Assembly (NCBI GenBank): GCA_002366645.1
Contig: DFBM01000123.1
Location: forward strand, 1-27,667
Source of the DNA: Rhodobacterales bacterium UBA3080
Lineage (GTDB): Bacteria; Pseudomonadota; Alphaproteobacteria; Rhodobacterales; Rhodobacteraceae
Reading direction: 5' to 3'
DNA: 27,667 bases
Part shown: piece by piece, positions 16,932 to 25,410 of the stretch
Layout of the letters: every line of letters begins with the position of its first letter
How positions within the stretch are numbered: position 1 is the first letter of the stretch
Translations under genes and position numbers: made by a program
Notes under the pieces: generated by a model
The model's input: the letters and a program-made list of their open reading frames with translations, nothing else
Databases searched by the model: none
Told to the model about the DNA's origin: nothing

Positions 16932-17540
16932 TTAGGCGTTCGAAAGACGCTCTGCAACGTTTTCCCAGTTTACCAAGTTGTCGAGGAAGTTCGACAGGTA
17001 GACAGGACGTTTGTTGCGGAAGTCGATGTAGTAGGAGTGTTCCCAAACATCACAACCAAGCAATGCGGTCTGATCAAAACAAAGCGGGTTAACGCCGTTT
17101 TCTGTTTTTGTGATTTTCAGAGAGCCGTCCGTATCGGCAACCAGCCAAACCCAACCAGAACCGAACTGGCCAACGCCAGCCGCATTGAAGTCAGCTTTAA
17201 AAGTGTCGACGGAACCGAATGCATCCACAATGCGTGTCTCAAGTTCGGACGGCATGGTACGACCATTCGGGCCCATCATTTCCCAGAACTGAGCGTGATT
17301 CCAATGTTGCGACGCATTATTGAAAATACCGTTCTGCGCAACAGCACCAGCGGCATAAGTGCCCTTGACGATATCTTCGAGGGATTTACCCTCCCACTCG
17401 GTGCCTTCAATTAGCTTGTTGCCATTAACGACGTAAGCATTGTGGTGAAGATCATGGTGGTATTCCATTGTTTCTTGCGACATGCCACCGGCAGCCAGCG
17501 CGTCATGTGCATACGGAAGATCTGGAAGTTCAAAAGCCAT
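16932..17540 (-). CDS. sodB: Superoxide dismutase, iron type
   Basis: The protein has 202 residues, normal for Fe/Mn SOD, and converts superoxide to peroxide and oxygen in the cytoplasm (no signal peptide). The metal ligands by family alignment are H28 (MEYHHDLHHNAY), H82 (QHWNHAQFW), D164 and H168 (CDVWEHSYYIDF). The Gln just ahead of WNH (Q78 in NNASQHWNH) is in the position of Gln69 of E. coli SodB, where Mn-type enzymes have Gly. This points to the iron enzyme, although cambialistic use cannot be excluded. The ribosome site AAGGGG lies about 9 bases before the ATG. A strong terminator follows the gene. Confidence 0.95.
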   Translation of the reverse strand: MAFELPDLPYAHDALAAGGMSQETMEYHHDLHHNAYVVNGNKLIEGTEWEGKSLEDIVKGTYAAGAVAQNGIFNNASQHWNHAQFWEMMGPNGRTMPSELETRIVDAFGSVDTFKADFNAAGVGQFGSGWVWLVADTDGSLKITKTENGVNPLCFDQTALLGCDVWEHSYYIDFRNKRPVYLSNFLDNLVNWENVAERLSNA

Positions 17541-17715
17541 AGTAAAACCCCTTTTGGTTTTTTATTGATTATCACGGCTGCTGCCGCTTGTTGTGGAATA
17601 TACGCCGTTTTGCCGTAACGAAAAGTGCTGAACGACAGAAAATTCGCAAACGAGACCTTTTGACCGATACAAAGCGGTGCTATTGGCGATTCTGTAGCAA
17701 TTGATCGGATCAGAC
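17541..17715. promoter_or_regulatory. Divergent gap between sodB and the DMT permease gene
   Basis: These 175 bases hold the sodB ribosome site, which sits next to a weak A/T-rich hairpin (AAAACC 17544-17549 with GGTTTT 17556-17561), and an unassigned promoter region. I looked for Fur, Irr or Rhodobacter iron-box palindromes, expected near an iron SOD, and did not see a good match. Start signals for the plus-strand permease are also poor. Confidence 0.3.
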
Positions 17716-18603
17716 ATGCACGAACATCAGCAAAACATGAAGGGTGCCATCTTCATGATGGTCTCGATGGCGGGATTCGTGTTGAACGACACGATGATCA
17801 AGCTGGTTTCCGGCGATTTGTTGATGTTTCAAACCATATTTTTGCGTGGAGTGCTGGCGACAGTACTCATCGCGCTTCTCGCACATAACAAAGGTGCTCT
17901 GACCTTTCGGCCCACAAGACGTGATCTGAACATTATCGGGCTTCGGACTTTCGCCGAAATGGGCGCGACGTTTTGCTTTTTGTCTGCCCTTTTCCAAATG
18001 CCGCTGGCCGGTGTTACCGCGATTTTGCAGTCCTTGCCGCTTGCGGTCACCTTAGCCGCCGCGCTGTTTCTTGGCGAGAAAGTAGGATGGCGCCGGTATA
18101 TCGCAATTATTTTAGGTTTTCTCGGGGTGATGTTGATAATTCGCCCGGGAACCAGCGGTTTTTCAATTCATTCACTTTGGGCGCTCGGAGCCGTCGGATT
18201 TGTGACCCTACGAGAGCTATCGACCCGAAAACTAAGCCCCGAGACTCCGTCCCTGTACGTCGCTCTGATAACCTCGGTAGTTATAACGGTTGTCGCCGGC
18301 GCCTTGTCCTTCACACAAGAATGGCAGGAAGTTTCGACCGTTAATGCGCTTTATTTGTCGTTGGCTGCGGTTTTCATTCTGGTCGCATACATCGCGGGTG
18401 TCGCCGCGATGCGATATGGCGAAATCGCGTTTGTGTCACCATTCAGGTTCAGCGCTCTAATATGGGCAATCCTGCTCGGATTGATAGTATTCAAGGATGT
18501 TCTGGATATCTGGACGATTTCCGGAAGCGTTGTGGTTGTGGGAACCGGCGTGTTTACGTTCTATCGCGAACAGCAAACACGCCGGAAAATCAACAAAGGC
18601 TGA
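17716..18603 (+). CDS. DMT-superfamily (EamA) permease
   Basis: The protein has about 295 residues with ten hydrophobic segments arranged as two EamA repeats. The first repeat begins GAIFMMVSMAGFVLNDTMIKLVSGDLL, and the second follows the centre near the IRPGTSGF motif (about 147-154). Members of this inner-membrane family export metabolites such as amino acids; the substrate cannot be told from sequence. I choose the ATG at 17716 (MHEHQQNMKG). A TTG at 17701 and the Met at 17737 are alternatives, none with a clear ribosome site. The 3' end faces secF with 21 bases between. A role linked to neighbours is not evident. Confidence 0.85.
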   Translation: MHEHQQNMKGAIFMMVSMAGFVLNDTMIKLVSGDLLMFQTIFLRGVLATVLIALLAHNKGALTFRPTRRDLNIIGLRTFAEMGATFCFLSALFQMPLAGVTAILQSLPLAVTLAAALFLGEKVGWRRYIAIILGFLGVMLIIRPGTSGFSIHSLWALGAVGFVTLRELSTRKLSPETPSLYVALITSVVITVVAGALSFTQEWQEVSTVNALYLSLAAVFILVAYIAGVAAMRYGEIAFVSPFRFSALIWAILLGLIVFKDVLDIWTISGSVVVVGTGVFTFYREQQTRRKINKG

Positions 18604-18624
18604 CTTCAGCAGTTTACCGCTTGA

Positions 18625-19602
18625 TCAGGCATCCACATCCGCGAACTGTGTACCCGCTGAATTGTCCGGTTTGTCCCAGTCACGCTTGACGCCAAGGCGT
18701 AGAAGAATAACCGAAGCCACAAAGATCGAACTGTAGGTACCGATAATCACACCCCAAATCATTGCGAATGTGAACCCGCGAATAACGTCACCACCAAGAA
18801 AATAAAGCGTCAACAACGCAATCAACGTGGTAACCGAAGTCATGATCGTACGTGACAGTGTTTCGTTGATTGAAAGGTTAAGAACGTCTTTCAATTCCAT
18901 CGCTTTATAACGCCGAAGATTCTCGCGAACGCGGTCGAAGACGACAACTGTGTCGTTTAACGAGTAGCCCACAATCGTCAGGATCGCAGCGATAATAGTC
19001 AGATTGAATTCGATCTGTGTTACACAGAATACACCGATGGTAATGACGACATCATGCACCAACGCGACAACTGCTCCGACCGAAAACTGCCATTCAAACC
19101 GCAGCCAGATGTAAAACAAGACCGCCCCGACAGCCAGAACGATGGCGAGCACGCCTGCCTGTACCAGCTCCCCTGAAACTTTCGCGCCAACAGAATCTGT
19201 CTGCAGGAATACGATCCCTTCGAACGCATCGCTCAGGGTGTCTTTAGCTAATACAATCAGATCATTCTGAACGGCAGGATCATCGCCTATTTGTTCAATA
19301 CGGATCATTGCGATGTGGCTTGCCTCGCCCGTAATTACGGCGGCAGGATCGGAAATTTCGGTGACGGTTACGTCCCCGTCGATCAAATCATCCAATAACG
19401 CGCGATATTCTGCGACTTCGACTGATTCCGCTGTTTCTACCATCAGCATTGTGCCACCACGGAAATCAATCCCGAAGTTCAAACCCATCGAGAAAAACGC
19501 AATAACCGTTGCGAGTATCAACGCTGTGGACAAGCCAATGGTAAGTTTCGTTGCACCAAAGAAGTTTATTTTTGTTTCACTTGGAACCATTTTCAAACGC
19601 AT
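18625..19602 (-). CDS. secF: Protein translocase subunit SecF
   Basis: This 325-residue RND-fold inner-membrane protein works with SecD and YajC to drive late steps of Sec export with the proton gradient. The first helix is followed by NFGIDFRGGTMLMVE (about 42-56), a small periplasmic domain, then five helices carrying the signatures VALVHDVVITIGVF, ILTIVGYSLNDTVVVFDRVREN and SINETLSRTIMTSVTTLIAL. The ATG at 19602 has GAGGA about 8 bases upstream. It is 10 bases after secD, in the usual order yajC-secD-secF. The C-terminus is a short hydrophilic tail. Nothing is missing. Confidence 0.97.
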   Translation of the reverse strand: MRLKMVPSETKINFFGATKLTIGLSTALILATVIAFFSMGLNFGIDFRGGTMLMVETAESVEVAEYRALLDDLIDGDVTVTEISDPAAVITGEASHIAMIRIEQIGDDPAVQNDLIVLAKDTLSDAFEGIVFLQTDSVGAKVSGELVQAGVLAIVLAVGAVLFYIWLRFEWQFSVGAVVALVHDVVITIGVFCVTQIEFNLTIIAAILTIVGYSLNDTVVVFDRVRENLRRYKAMELKDVLNLSINETLSRTIMTSVTTLIALLTLYFLGGDVIRGFTFAMIWGVIIGTYSSIFVASVILLRLGVKRDWDKPDNSAGTQFADVDA

Positions 19603-19612
19603 GTTCCGGTCC

Positions 19613-21277
19613 TCACACTTCGATTTTTTTGGGTTTACGCACGGACAGCCAAGTGGCCACCATCAGGCGCGTCACCCATATTGCTGTAAAGACCGAGGTC
19701 ACAATCCCCAGACCGAGAGTCACCGCGAAACCACGCACCGGTCCCGATCCAATCGCAAACAGAATGGCTGCTGCGATCAGAGTGGTAACATTGGCGTCGA
19801 TAATTGCCGACAAAGCTTTTTGATAGCCGAGTTCGATGGCTCGCGCCGGCCCTTTGCCCGATTTCAATTCTTCGCGAATGCGTTCGAAAACCAACACATT
19901 GGCATCAACTGCCATACCGATAGTTAAGACAATGCCTGCGACACCAGGTAACGTAAGCGTCGCGCCAATTGTCGAAAGCAACGCAAATATCATCGTAACG
20001 TTCAGGATCAGCGCGATATTGGCGAAAATACCGAATGTTCCGTAAGAAATCCCCATAAATATCAAAACCAGTACGAAGGCGACAACTGTTGCTGTCTTAC
20101 CCGCGTCAATCGAATCCTGACCCAGCTCGGGACCAACTGTGCGTTGTTCAAGAACCGTTATTTCTGCCGGAAGCGCACCTGCCCGCAACAAAATGGCCAA
20201 ACGCGTGCTTTCTTCAACCGTGAAATTGCCGGTAATAATACCGGAGCCTCCGGGAATATGACTTTGGATGGTCGGCGCGGAGATAACCTCGCCGTCGAGA
20301 GCGATGGCAAACGGATTGCCGATATTCTCCGCGGTATAGACTCCGAACTTACGTCCGCCGGCCGGATTGAAGCGGAAGTTAACCGCAGGCCGGCCGTTCT
20401 GATCAAAGGTAGGCTGCGCATCGACGAGCTGGTCGCCAGTTACAACGGCCACGCGATCTAGAACGTAGTAGACGCCCTCTTCGCTCGCGTCGGGATAGAC
20501 AACGTTGCCTGTACCGGCCCGAACGTCGGGATTAGTTGTGCGCTGGATTACAGACAGGAATGATAACTTGGCTGTTCGACCAATCAGCTCCAACAATTCT
20601 TCAGCCGAGCCGATGCCCGGTACCTGAACCAAAATACGATCAGCGCCTTGGCGTTGGATCGTTGGTTCACGGGTGCCCGCTTCGTCGACACGGCGGCGGA
20701 TGATTTCTAGAGACTGTTGCATAGTGCGATCGTCCATCGCGACCTTCTCCGCTTCTGACAAGGTAAATACGATAACGTCACCCTCGTTGGAAACCTCAAA
20801 GTCACGTGATCCCGCACCGGTTAGTGTAACCACCGGTCGAGTCAGATCGCCAACGACTTGCAATGCCTTCGGCATGCCCTCGGGTGTTCCGATCCGGATG
20901 CGAAGCTCGCTTGGATCGCTATCGATGCGTCGAACCGAACCTACATCGTCTTTCACTTCACGCAGGGCATCCCTGACTTCGGGCCACATCCCGTCGAGCC
21001 GGTCTGCGTAAACGTCTTCAACCGCAACCTCGACCAATAGGTGTGCACCACCGCGTAGATCGAGACCAAGGTTAACCAGAGACGCAGGCATGAACTCCGG
21101 CCAAGCAGCTAGATCTGCTTCCATCTCGGGCGTAGCGACAACGCCGCTTTCGACCAAAGCGCGCGCATCGTTGGCCTTCTCGACCTTCGAATAAAAGATG
21201 TTAGGAGTTGTGAACACTATGCCCAAAAGGCACAGCGCCCATATCAATCCCTTTTTCCAAAGCGAAAATTGCAACAT
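19613..21277 (-). CDS. secD: Protein translocase subunit SecD
   Basis: SecD has 554 residues, a normal length. One N-terminal helix (about 10-28) leads to LVNLGLDLRGGAHLLVEV (D1), a large periplasmic P1 domain that grips translocating chains, and then five helices with GPELGQDSIDAGKTA, IVLTIGMAVDANVLVFERIREE and DANVTTLIAAAILF. The ATG at 21277 gives a clean signal-anchor start. It lies only 15 bases downstream of the T tract of a terminator-like hairpin that follows yajC, so yajC and secDF levels may be uncoupled. The ribosome site (AGGA) overlaps the end of that element. Confidence 0.97.
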   Translation of the reverse strand: MLQFSLWKKGLIWALCLLGIVFTTPNIFYSKVEKANDARALVESGVVATPEMEADLAAWPEFMPASLVNLGLDLRGGAHLLVEVAVEDVYADRLDGMWPEVRDALREVKDDVGSVRRIDSDPSELRIRIGTPEGMPKALQVVGDLTRPVVTLTGAGSRDFEVSNEGDVIVFTLSEAEKVAMDDRTMQQSLEIIRRRVDEAGTREPTIQRQGADRILVQVPGIGSAEELLELIGRTAKLSFLSVIQRTTNPDVRAGTGNVVYPDASEEGVYYVLDRVAVVTGDQLVDAQPTFDQNGRPAVNFRFNPAGGRKFGVYTAENIGNPFAIALDGEVISAPTIQSHIPGGSGIITGNFTVEESTRLAILLRAGALPAEITVLEQRTVGPELGQDSIDAGKTATVVAFVLVLIFMGISYGTFGIFANIALILNVTMIFALLSTIGATLTLPGVAGIVLTIGMAVDANVLVFERIREELKSGKGPARAIELGYQKALSAIIDANVTTLIAAAILFAIGSGPVRGFAVTLGLGIVTSVFTAIWVTRLMVATWLSVRKPKKIEV

Positions 21278-21292
21278 GTCTATGAAATCCTG

Positions 21293-21318
21293 AAAAAAAG
21301 GCCACCCGAAGAGTGGCC
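21293..21318 (-). terminator. Intrinsic terminator or attenuator between yajC and secD
   Basis: GGCCAC (21300-21305) and GTGGCC (21313-21318) pair perfectly with a 7-base loop. On the minus strand seven T follow (complement of A at 21293-21299). The yajC stop is only 13 bases upstream and the secD start 15 bases downstream. As built, it should end or thin out transcripts from the yajC promoter before secD. Confidence 0.8.
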
Positions 21319-21330
21319 CTTGAATTGATT

Positions 21331-21651
21331 TTAGGAAGGTTCGGTTTTGTTAAGAACCTGTGCGATGGTGTGTTTTAGTACACGAACTTTAACGTCTGTC
21401 GCGATTTCGACTTCAACTTCGCCGTCTTCTTTTACTTTGACGACTTTGCCGATAACCCCGCCTTGGGTTACGATCTGATCGCCTTTACGCAAAGCTTCGA
21501 CCATCGAGCGATGGTCTTTCATCTTTTTCTGCTGCGGGCGGATCATGAGGAAATACATGATCGCGAAAATTAGAATGATTGGAACGAATCCACCAAGGCT
21601 GGAAGCAAGATCGCCCCCGATGGCTTGGGCGTTGGCTGGTGATGCGAACAT
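21331..21651 (-). CDS. yajC: Sec translocase auxiliary subunit YajC
   Basis: YajC is a small single-helix protein of the SecDF-YajC complex. With the ATG at 21651 it has 106 residues, the family's usual length. A short N-terminus (MFASPANAQA) is followed by the helix FVPIILIFAIMYFLMIRPQQKKMKDH, in which MIRPQQKK is the family hallmark. A small cytoplasmic domain (QIVTQGGVIGKVVKVKEDGEVEVEI) completes it. The longer reading to 21840 is rejected because GAGGGG lies 7 bases before this ATG and the extension has no family resemblance. It is the first gene of yajC-secD-secF, with a terminator-like hairpin after it. Confidence 0.96.
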   Translation of the reverse strand: MFASPANAQAIGGDLASSLGGFVPIILIFAIMYFLMIRPQQKKMKDHRSMVEALRKGDQIVTQGGVIGKVVKVKEDGEVEVEIATDVKVRVLKHTIAQVLNKTEPS

Positions 21652-21860
21652 CTGGTATCCCCTCGAAAATCGGCGAATTTCGCCTTGAAAAATCTGCGCG
21701 GACCCTAAAACGCCACAGATAGGTTTGCAAGGCGTATGGGCGTAAAAGTCACTGTAAATGTAAATAGGAACAATGGTTCCACTCGGCAAGAAGCAAACCT
21801 TACTTGCGATTGAATTCTGGTCATGTTTAGCTTGTTGCAATCTGACAAGAGGGGGGTGGA
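21652..21860. promoter_or_regulatory. Divergent region between yajC and the broken RND exporter, with two short dyads
   Basis: This is the largest gap in the window, 209 bases. It contains the yajC ribosome site (21659-21664, minus strand). GGCGAA-T-TTCGCC (21672-21684) is a 6-base-arm palindrome that would lie in the yajC leader. GGAAC-AATG-GTTCC (21767-21780) is another dyad, about 80 bases before the exporter start. TGTAAATGTAAATA lies near 21754. A strong ribosome site (AGAGGGGGG, 21848-21856) precedes the exporter ATG. Either dyad could be an operator; no regulator gene is adjacent. Confidence 0.35.
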
Positions 21861-24508
21861 ATGAATGCGTTCTTCAACTTGCTATCGGCATTTTTCGCAG
21901 GCATCCCGGGAAAACTCCGTCCTTTCAGGTTTCTGATTGCTGGAATTGCCCTATTCGGAACCGCTTTTATGGGGTTCGGGGCTTCAAAATTCGAACTAGA
22001 CACAAGTTTTGATTCGTGGCTGTCCGAATACGATCCCGCGGTTCATGCTCTCGATGACTTCCGCCGACAGTTTGGTAGCGACGACGGGCTATTTCTCGTT
22101 TACCGCGCCAAAGACGGTGATGTTTTTTCCGTTGAATCGCTTAAAGCCGTCCAGTCTTTAACGTCTGAGTTGGATAACTGGTTTGAACTTGATCCGGTCC
22201 TGCTCGGTACAGACGCAGAAACATTGGCGGGGCTGGATCATATTACGCGCGTGCAGTCGCTAGCTAACACCCGCTATCAGTTGAGCACTGCGGATTCGCT
22301 GGAGAGTCGCGAGCTGATTCCAGAAGGCACCCTGATTGATGACGATGTCGCAGCACAGGTAACGCGTATCGCACTAGATCAACCAACGTTATCTTTGCTT
22401 ATGTTCTCGGAAAACATGGAATATGGTGTGATTGTACTTTCCACAGATTTCGGTGCAATTCCGGTTCAAGGCGAAAGCGGCTTCGTCGAACTGGATTTCG
22501 GGGCTGATGACCTCGACCTCGCTCTCGATTCCTTTGTAATCGACGTGGATGATTCCGCAGTTGTTTCCGAGGTCAAATTCGAAGACACTGATCCGTCCAC
22601 CTACATGGGCTTTATGAAAGCACTGAAAGCGATCTACGGACAGGACACATAACACATATGCGAACGCGTTCGAGTTCTATCCGATCGGAACCGCAGGCAT
22701 GATCGATATTTCGATGCAGGCGATGGTACAGTCGGGCATTCTGGGCGGAATAGCGGTTTTTATCATTATCCTGCTTCTTTACACATTGTTCCAAACCGGC
22801 TCGGCCGTACTGTGACCTGTGCTCACTGTTGTTAGCAGTTGTATCTGGCGGCATGGCGTGGCTGAACATATCTTCTTCCAGTTTGATTTCCCTGTCTGTG
22901 ATGCTGGTTTTGGCGGTCGGAATTGCGGACTGTGTGCACGTGATGAGCGAATACCTGTTGTTCAAACGCGAAGGGTTGAACCACGAGGACGCCATTGAAA
23001 AATCCTTCCGCAAAACCGGTGTGCCAATCCTTTTAACAACCGTAACAACGATAGCGGGGATGCTGGCGATTGCATTTGGGGGCGTTGGGCAGTTTGTAAC
23101 TTTCGGAGTGTCTTCCGCAGTCGGCGTTGCGCTGGCGTTTGTATTAACCGTCGGAGTCCTGCCCGTTCTGCTGGATTTCTGGCACCCGCATCCGCTGGCA
23201 AAAGAACCGAAAACCGAGGGGGCAATTCGAAGGATCAATAAGGTGCCTGGCATGCCCTTCACCGCCATCCGCTGGCTCTCGCGCAAAACCGGACTTAGCT
23301 GGATGCTTAGCGCTGTCTGGTTGCAGCCCCTGCTCGACAAAGTACCAGCCTTTTCGTTCCGTTGGAGGTACGTGATTGTCGCGTTGTTTCTGGGAGTGTT
23401 CGGGATTTGCGGTTATGGCGCCACCAAGGTCAAAATTGATTCAAACCTTGTAGAATTGTTCAAGGAAGGCACCGCGGCCCGGACGGCTTATGAGATCGTG
23501 GATGAACATATGGCTGGCACTGGCTCCATGGAAGTTATGATGGATTTCAAAACGTCAGAAGCCCTTAATGACCCTGCCGTTCTTCAGGCGATATCAACCC
23601 TTTAAGACAGGTTGGAAGACAAATATGGCCGCTATGTTGTGCGAACCCATTCGCTGGCGGATTTGGTCAAGGACACGAACAAAATTATGAACAACAATAA
23701 CGAGGCGGCCTATAGCATCCCGTCCGACCCGTTGGCGGTTTCGCAATTGTTATACTTGTTCAACAGCTCCAACCCCGAAGACCGGCGTTCTCTCGTCTCG
23801 GATGACTATTCCCGAAGCCACGTCACGATACAGCTTCGAAATGCGGGCAGCCATGAATACGGTGTGTTTTTCGCTGATATTCAGTCAGACATCGATGATG
23901 TTCTAGGGGAAGTGAATGCGTCCTATCCAAATATGGAAACCAGCGTCACAGGTTCTTTTGCGATGATGATGCGGATGAGTGACGTGATTTCCAAAAGCCA
24001 GTTCCGGTCCCTTGTTCTCGCAATCATCATCATTTCGATTATTCTGGCTCTGTCACTTGGATCACTGCAAGGCGGTCTGTTGGCGATCATCCCCAACATG
24101 CTACCGGCAATCCTTGCTTTTGGTCTTATGGGATTGCTTGGCATACCGCTTGACGCCGACACATTAATGATCGCACCACTGATTATCGGCATCGCAGTCG
24201 ATGACACCATCCACTTTATCACCCATTACCGAATAGCGTTGGCCAACAACCTCAAACGTAACGAGGCCTTGATCCAGACGGTTAAAGAAGTTGGTCAAGC
24301 CGTCACGTTTACGTCGATGGTATTGGGAATGGCGTTCTTTATGTTAAGCTTTAGTGACTATCTAGGCTTAGCGAAGGTCGGAATATTCGGATCACTCGCA
24401 ATTTTTGTAGCTTTGCTGTGTGATTTACTGTTCCCGCCAGCGCTGATTTACATATTCAAACCATCCTTCGGTATTAAGGTCGAAGACGAACCCATGGAGG
24501 CAACCTGA
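21861..24508 (+). pseudogene. MMPL/RND-type exporter gene, broken by two frame shifts and one in-frame stop
   Basis: The pieces read as one RND-family inner-membrane exporter. Piece 1 (21861-22652) has a first helix (about 22-40) and an extracytoplasmic domain starting FELDTSFDSWLSEYDPA. Piece 2 (about 22651-22815, frame +1) has YPIGTAGMIDISMQ and a helix. Piece 3 (about 22829-23605, frame +2) carries the intramembrane motif AVGIADCVHV (22913-22942) and the second external domain start VKIDSNLVELFKEG. Piece 4 (to 24508, same frame as piece 3) carries IGIAVDDTIHF (24185-24217). The first break is a perfect ACACATA duplication (22645-22658). The second lies over CTGTGAC/CTGTGCT (22810-22823). 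The third is TAA at 23603-23605. Removing 7 bases at each of the first two leaves 2634 bases, about 877 codons. HpnN-like hopanoid exporters are of similar size and plan; the substrate here is unknown. The start site is strong and the stop overlaps the next ATG. Confidence 0.88.
22645..22658 (+). repeat. Perfect 7-base tandem duplication (ACACATA x2) causing a frameshift
   Basis: Bases 22645-22651 and 22652-22658 are both ACACATA. The second copy creates the TAA at 22650-22652 that ends the first exporter fragment. With one copy removed the reading passes directly from IYGQDT to YANAFEFYPIGT without a stop, so the duplication alone explains the first frame break. Confidence 0.95.
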
Positions 24509-25401
24509 TGTTTAGCTCAAAACGTGGTTTTCTTTTTGCAACCCTAGTGGCGGCGAGCGCCTTATTGGTGCCAGCGATCAGCATGGCACAATCCGCACGC
24601 TCTGTTATGGAACGGGTTGATGCAAACGCACAAAGCCAGAATGACTCGGTTTTTTCGATGTTGAAAATTTCGACCTGTAAGTTCGGTATCAGCGACAGCA
24701 AAGTTAGATGCACTGCGCGTGCGACCGTTAAAAGCCTAGAAAGCGCCGCTATCAACACTGGCCCGGGCGGTAAGGACACCCAAAGCATTGCCTTTATCCT
24801 TGAACCTGCATCCGAACGTGGAATCGGGATGTTAAGCTATACTTACGACAGTTCTAGCAAGCCAAACGAAACATGGTTGTACCTATCCGCACTCGGTAAA
24901 GTGAAACGGATTGTGGCCTCTGGATCAGCGAGTAGCGAACCCGTCAGCCTGTTCGGCTCCGAATTCACCACCGAAGATCAGGAGACAGGTAAACTCGACG
25001 ACTATACCTACACATTACTCGACACCATCACCTTCAAAGGCCGCAAAACCTATGCGATCGAGTAGGTTCCAACCCCTGCCCGCGCTCGCAAGAGCCGCTA
25101 CGCTCGAACAATATTGTGGGTCGATGCGGAACGTTACATTAGCGTCAAAGCGGTGATGTATGACACTCGCGACAACAAAATTCGTCGTGTGATCGCAGAT
25201 AACGTTCAACGCATTAACGGTGTATGGAACGCACGAAGCGTTACGATTATGAATCTGGTAACGAACCGGCTTTCCAATATGTCGATAGTATCAATTAATT
25301 TCGGCGTGAAAATTGATCCGGAACTGTTAACGCAGCGGGCGTTGACCGACACTGCCTTTCGCGAGCGTCACCTCGAAGCTTTGCGTGCACAGGCTAAATA
25401 G
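24508..25401 (+). pseudogene. LolA-like 'outer membrane lipoprotein-sorting' protein gene with an in-frame TAG
   Basis: The frame is open from the ATG at 24508 to a TAG at 25399-25401, except for a single TAG at 25063-25065 (codon 186 of 297). A signal peptide is visible (hydrophobic 8-24, cleavage after SMA at 26). Before the stop lies ETWLYLSALGKVKRI (121-135) with LFGSEFTTEDQ (148-158), the hallmark of periplasmic LolA-like proteins encoded beside RND exporters. After it the family C-terminus resumes (ILWVDAERYISVKAVMYD, then VWNARSVTIMNL). The lesion is therefore one nonsense substitution, not a frameshift. The ATG overlaps the exporter TGA by one base and has GGAGG 7 bases upstream. Without suppression only a 185-residue truncated protein would be made. 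Confidence 0.87.
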
Positions 25402-25410
25402 GACTAATCT

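Noticed and set aside
22640..22830. Programmed ribosomal frameshifting to join the exporter fragments
   Set aside because: The first shift is fully explained by a perfect 7-base duplication. There is no slippery heptamer or RF2-like site, and a later in-frame TAA would still stop translation.
22612..23340. Open frame of 242 codons on the minus strand under the broken exporter
   Set aside because: It has no family resemblance or ribosome site, and it is antisense to clear RND sequence with conserved membrane motifs.
21861..24508. Phase-variable exporter switched by 7-base repeats
   Set aside because: Two copies are too few for efficient switching, and the separate TAA here and TAG in the partner gene cannot be repaired by repeat contraction.
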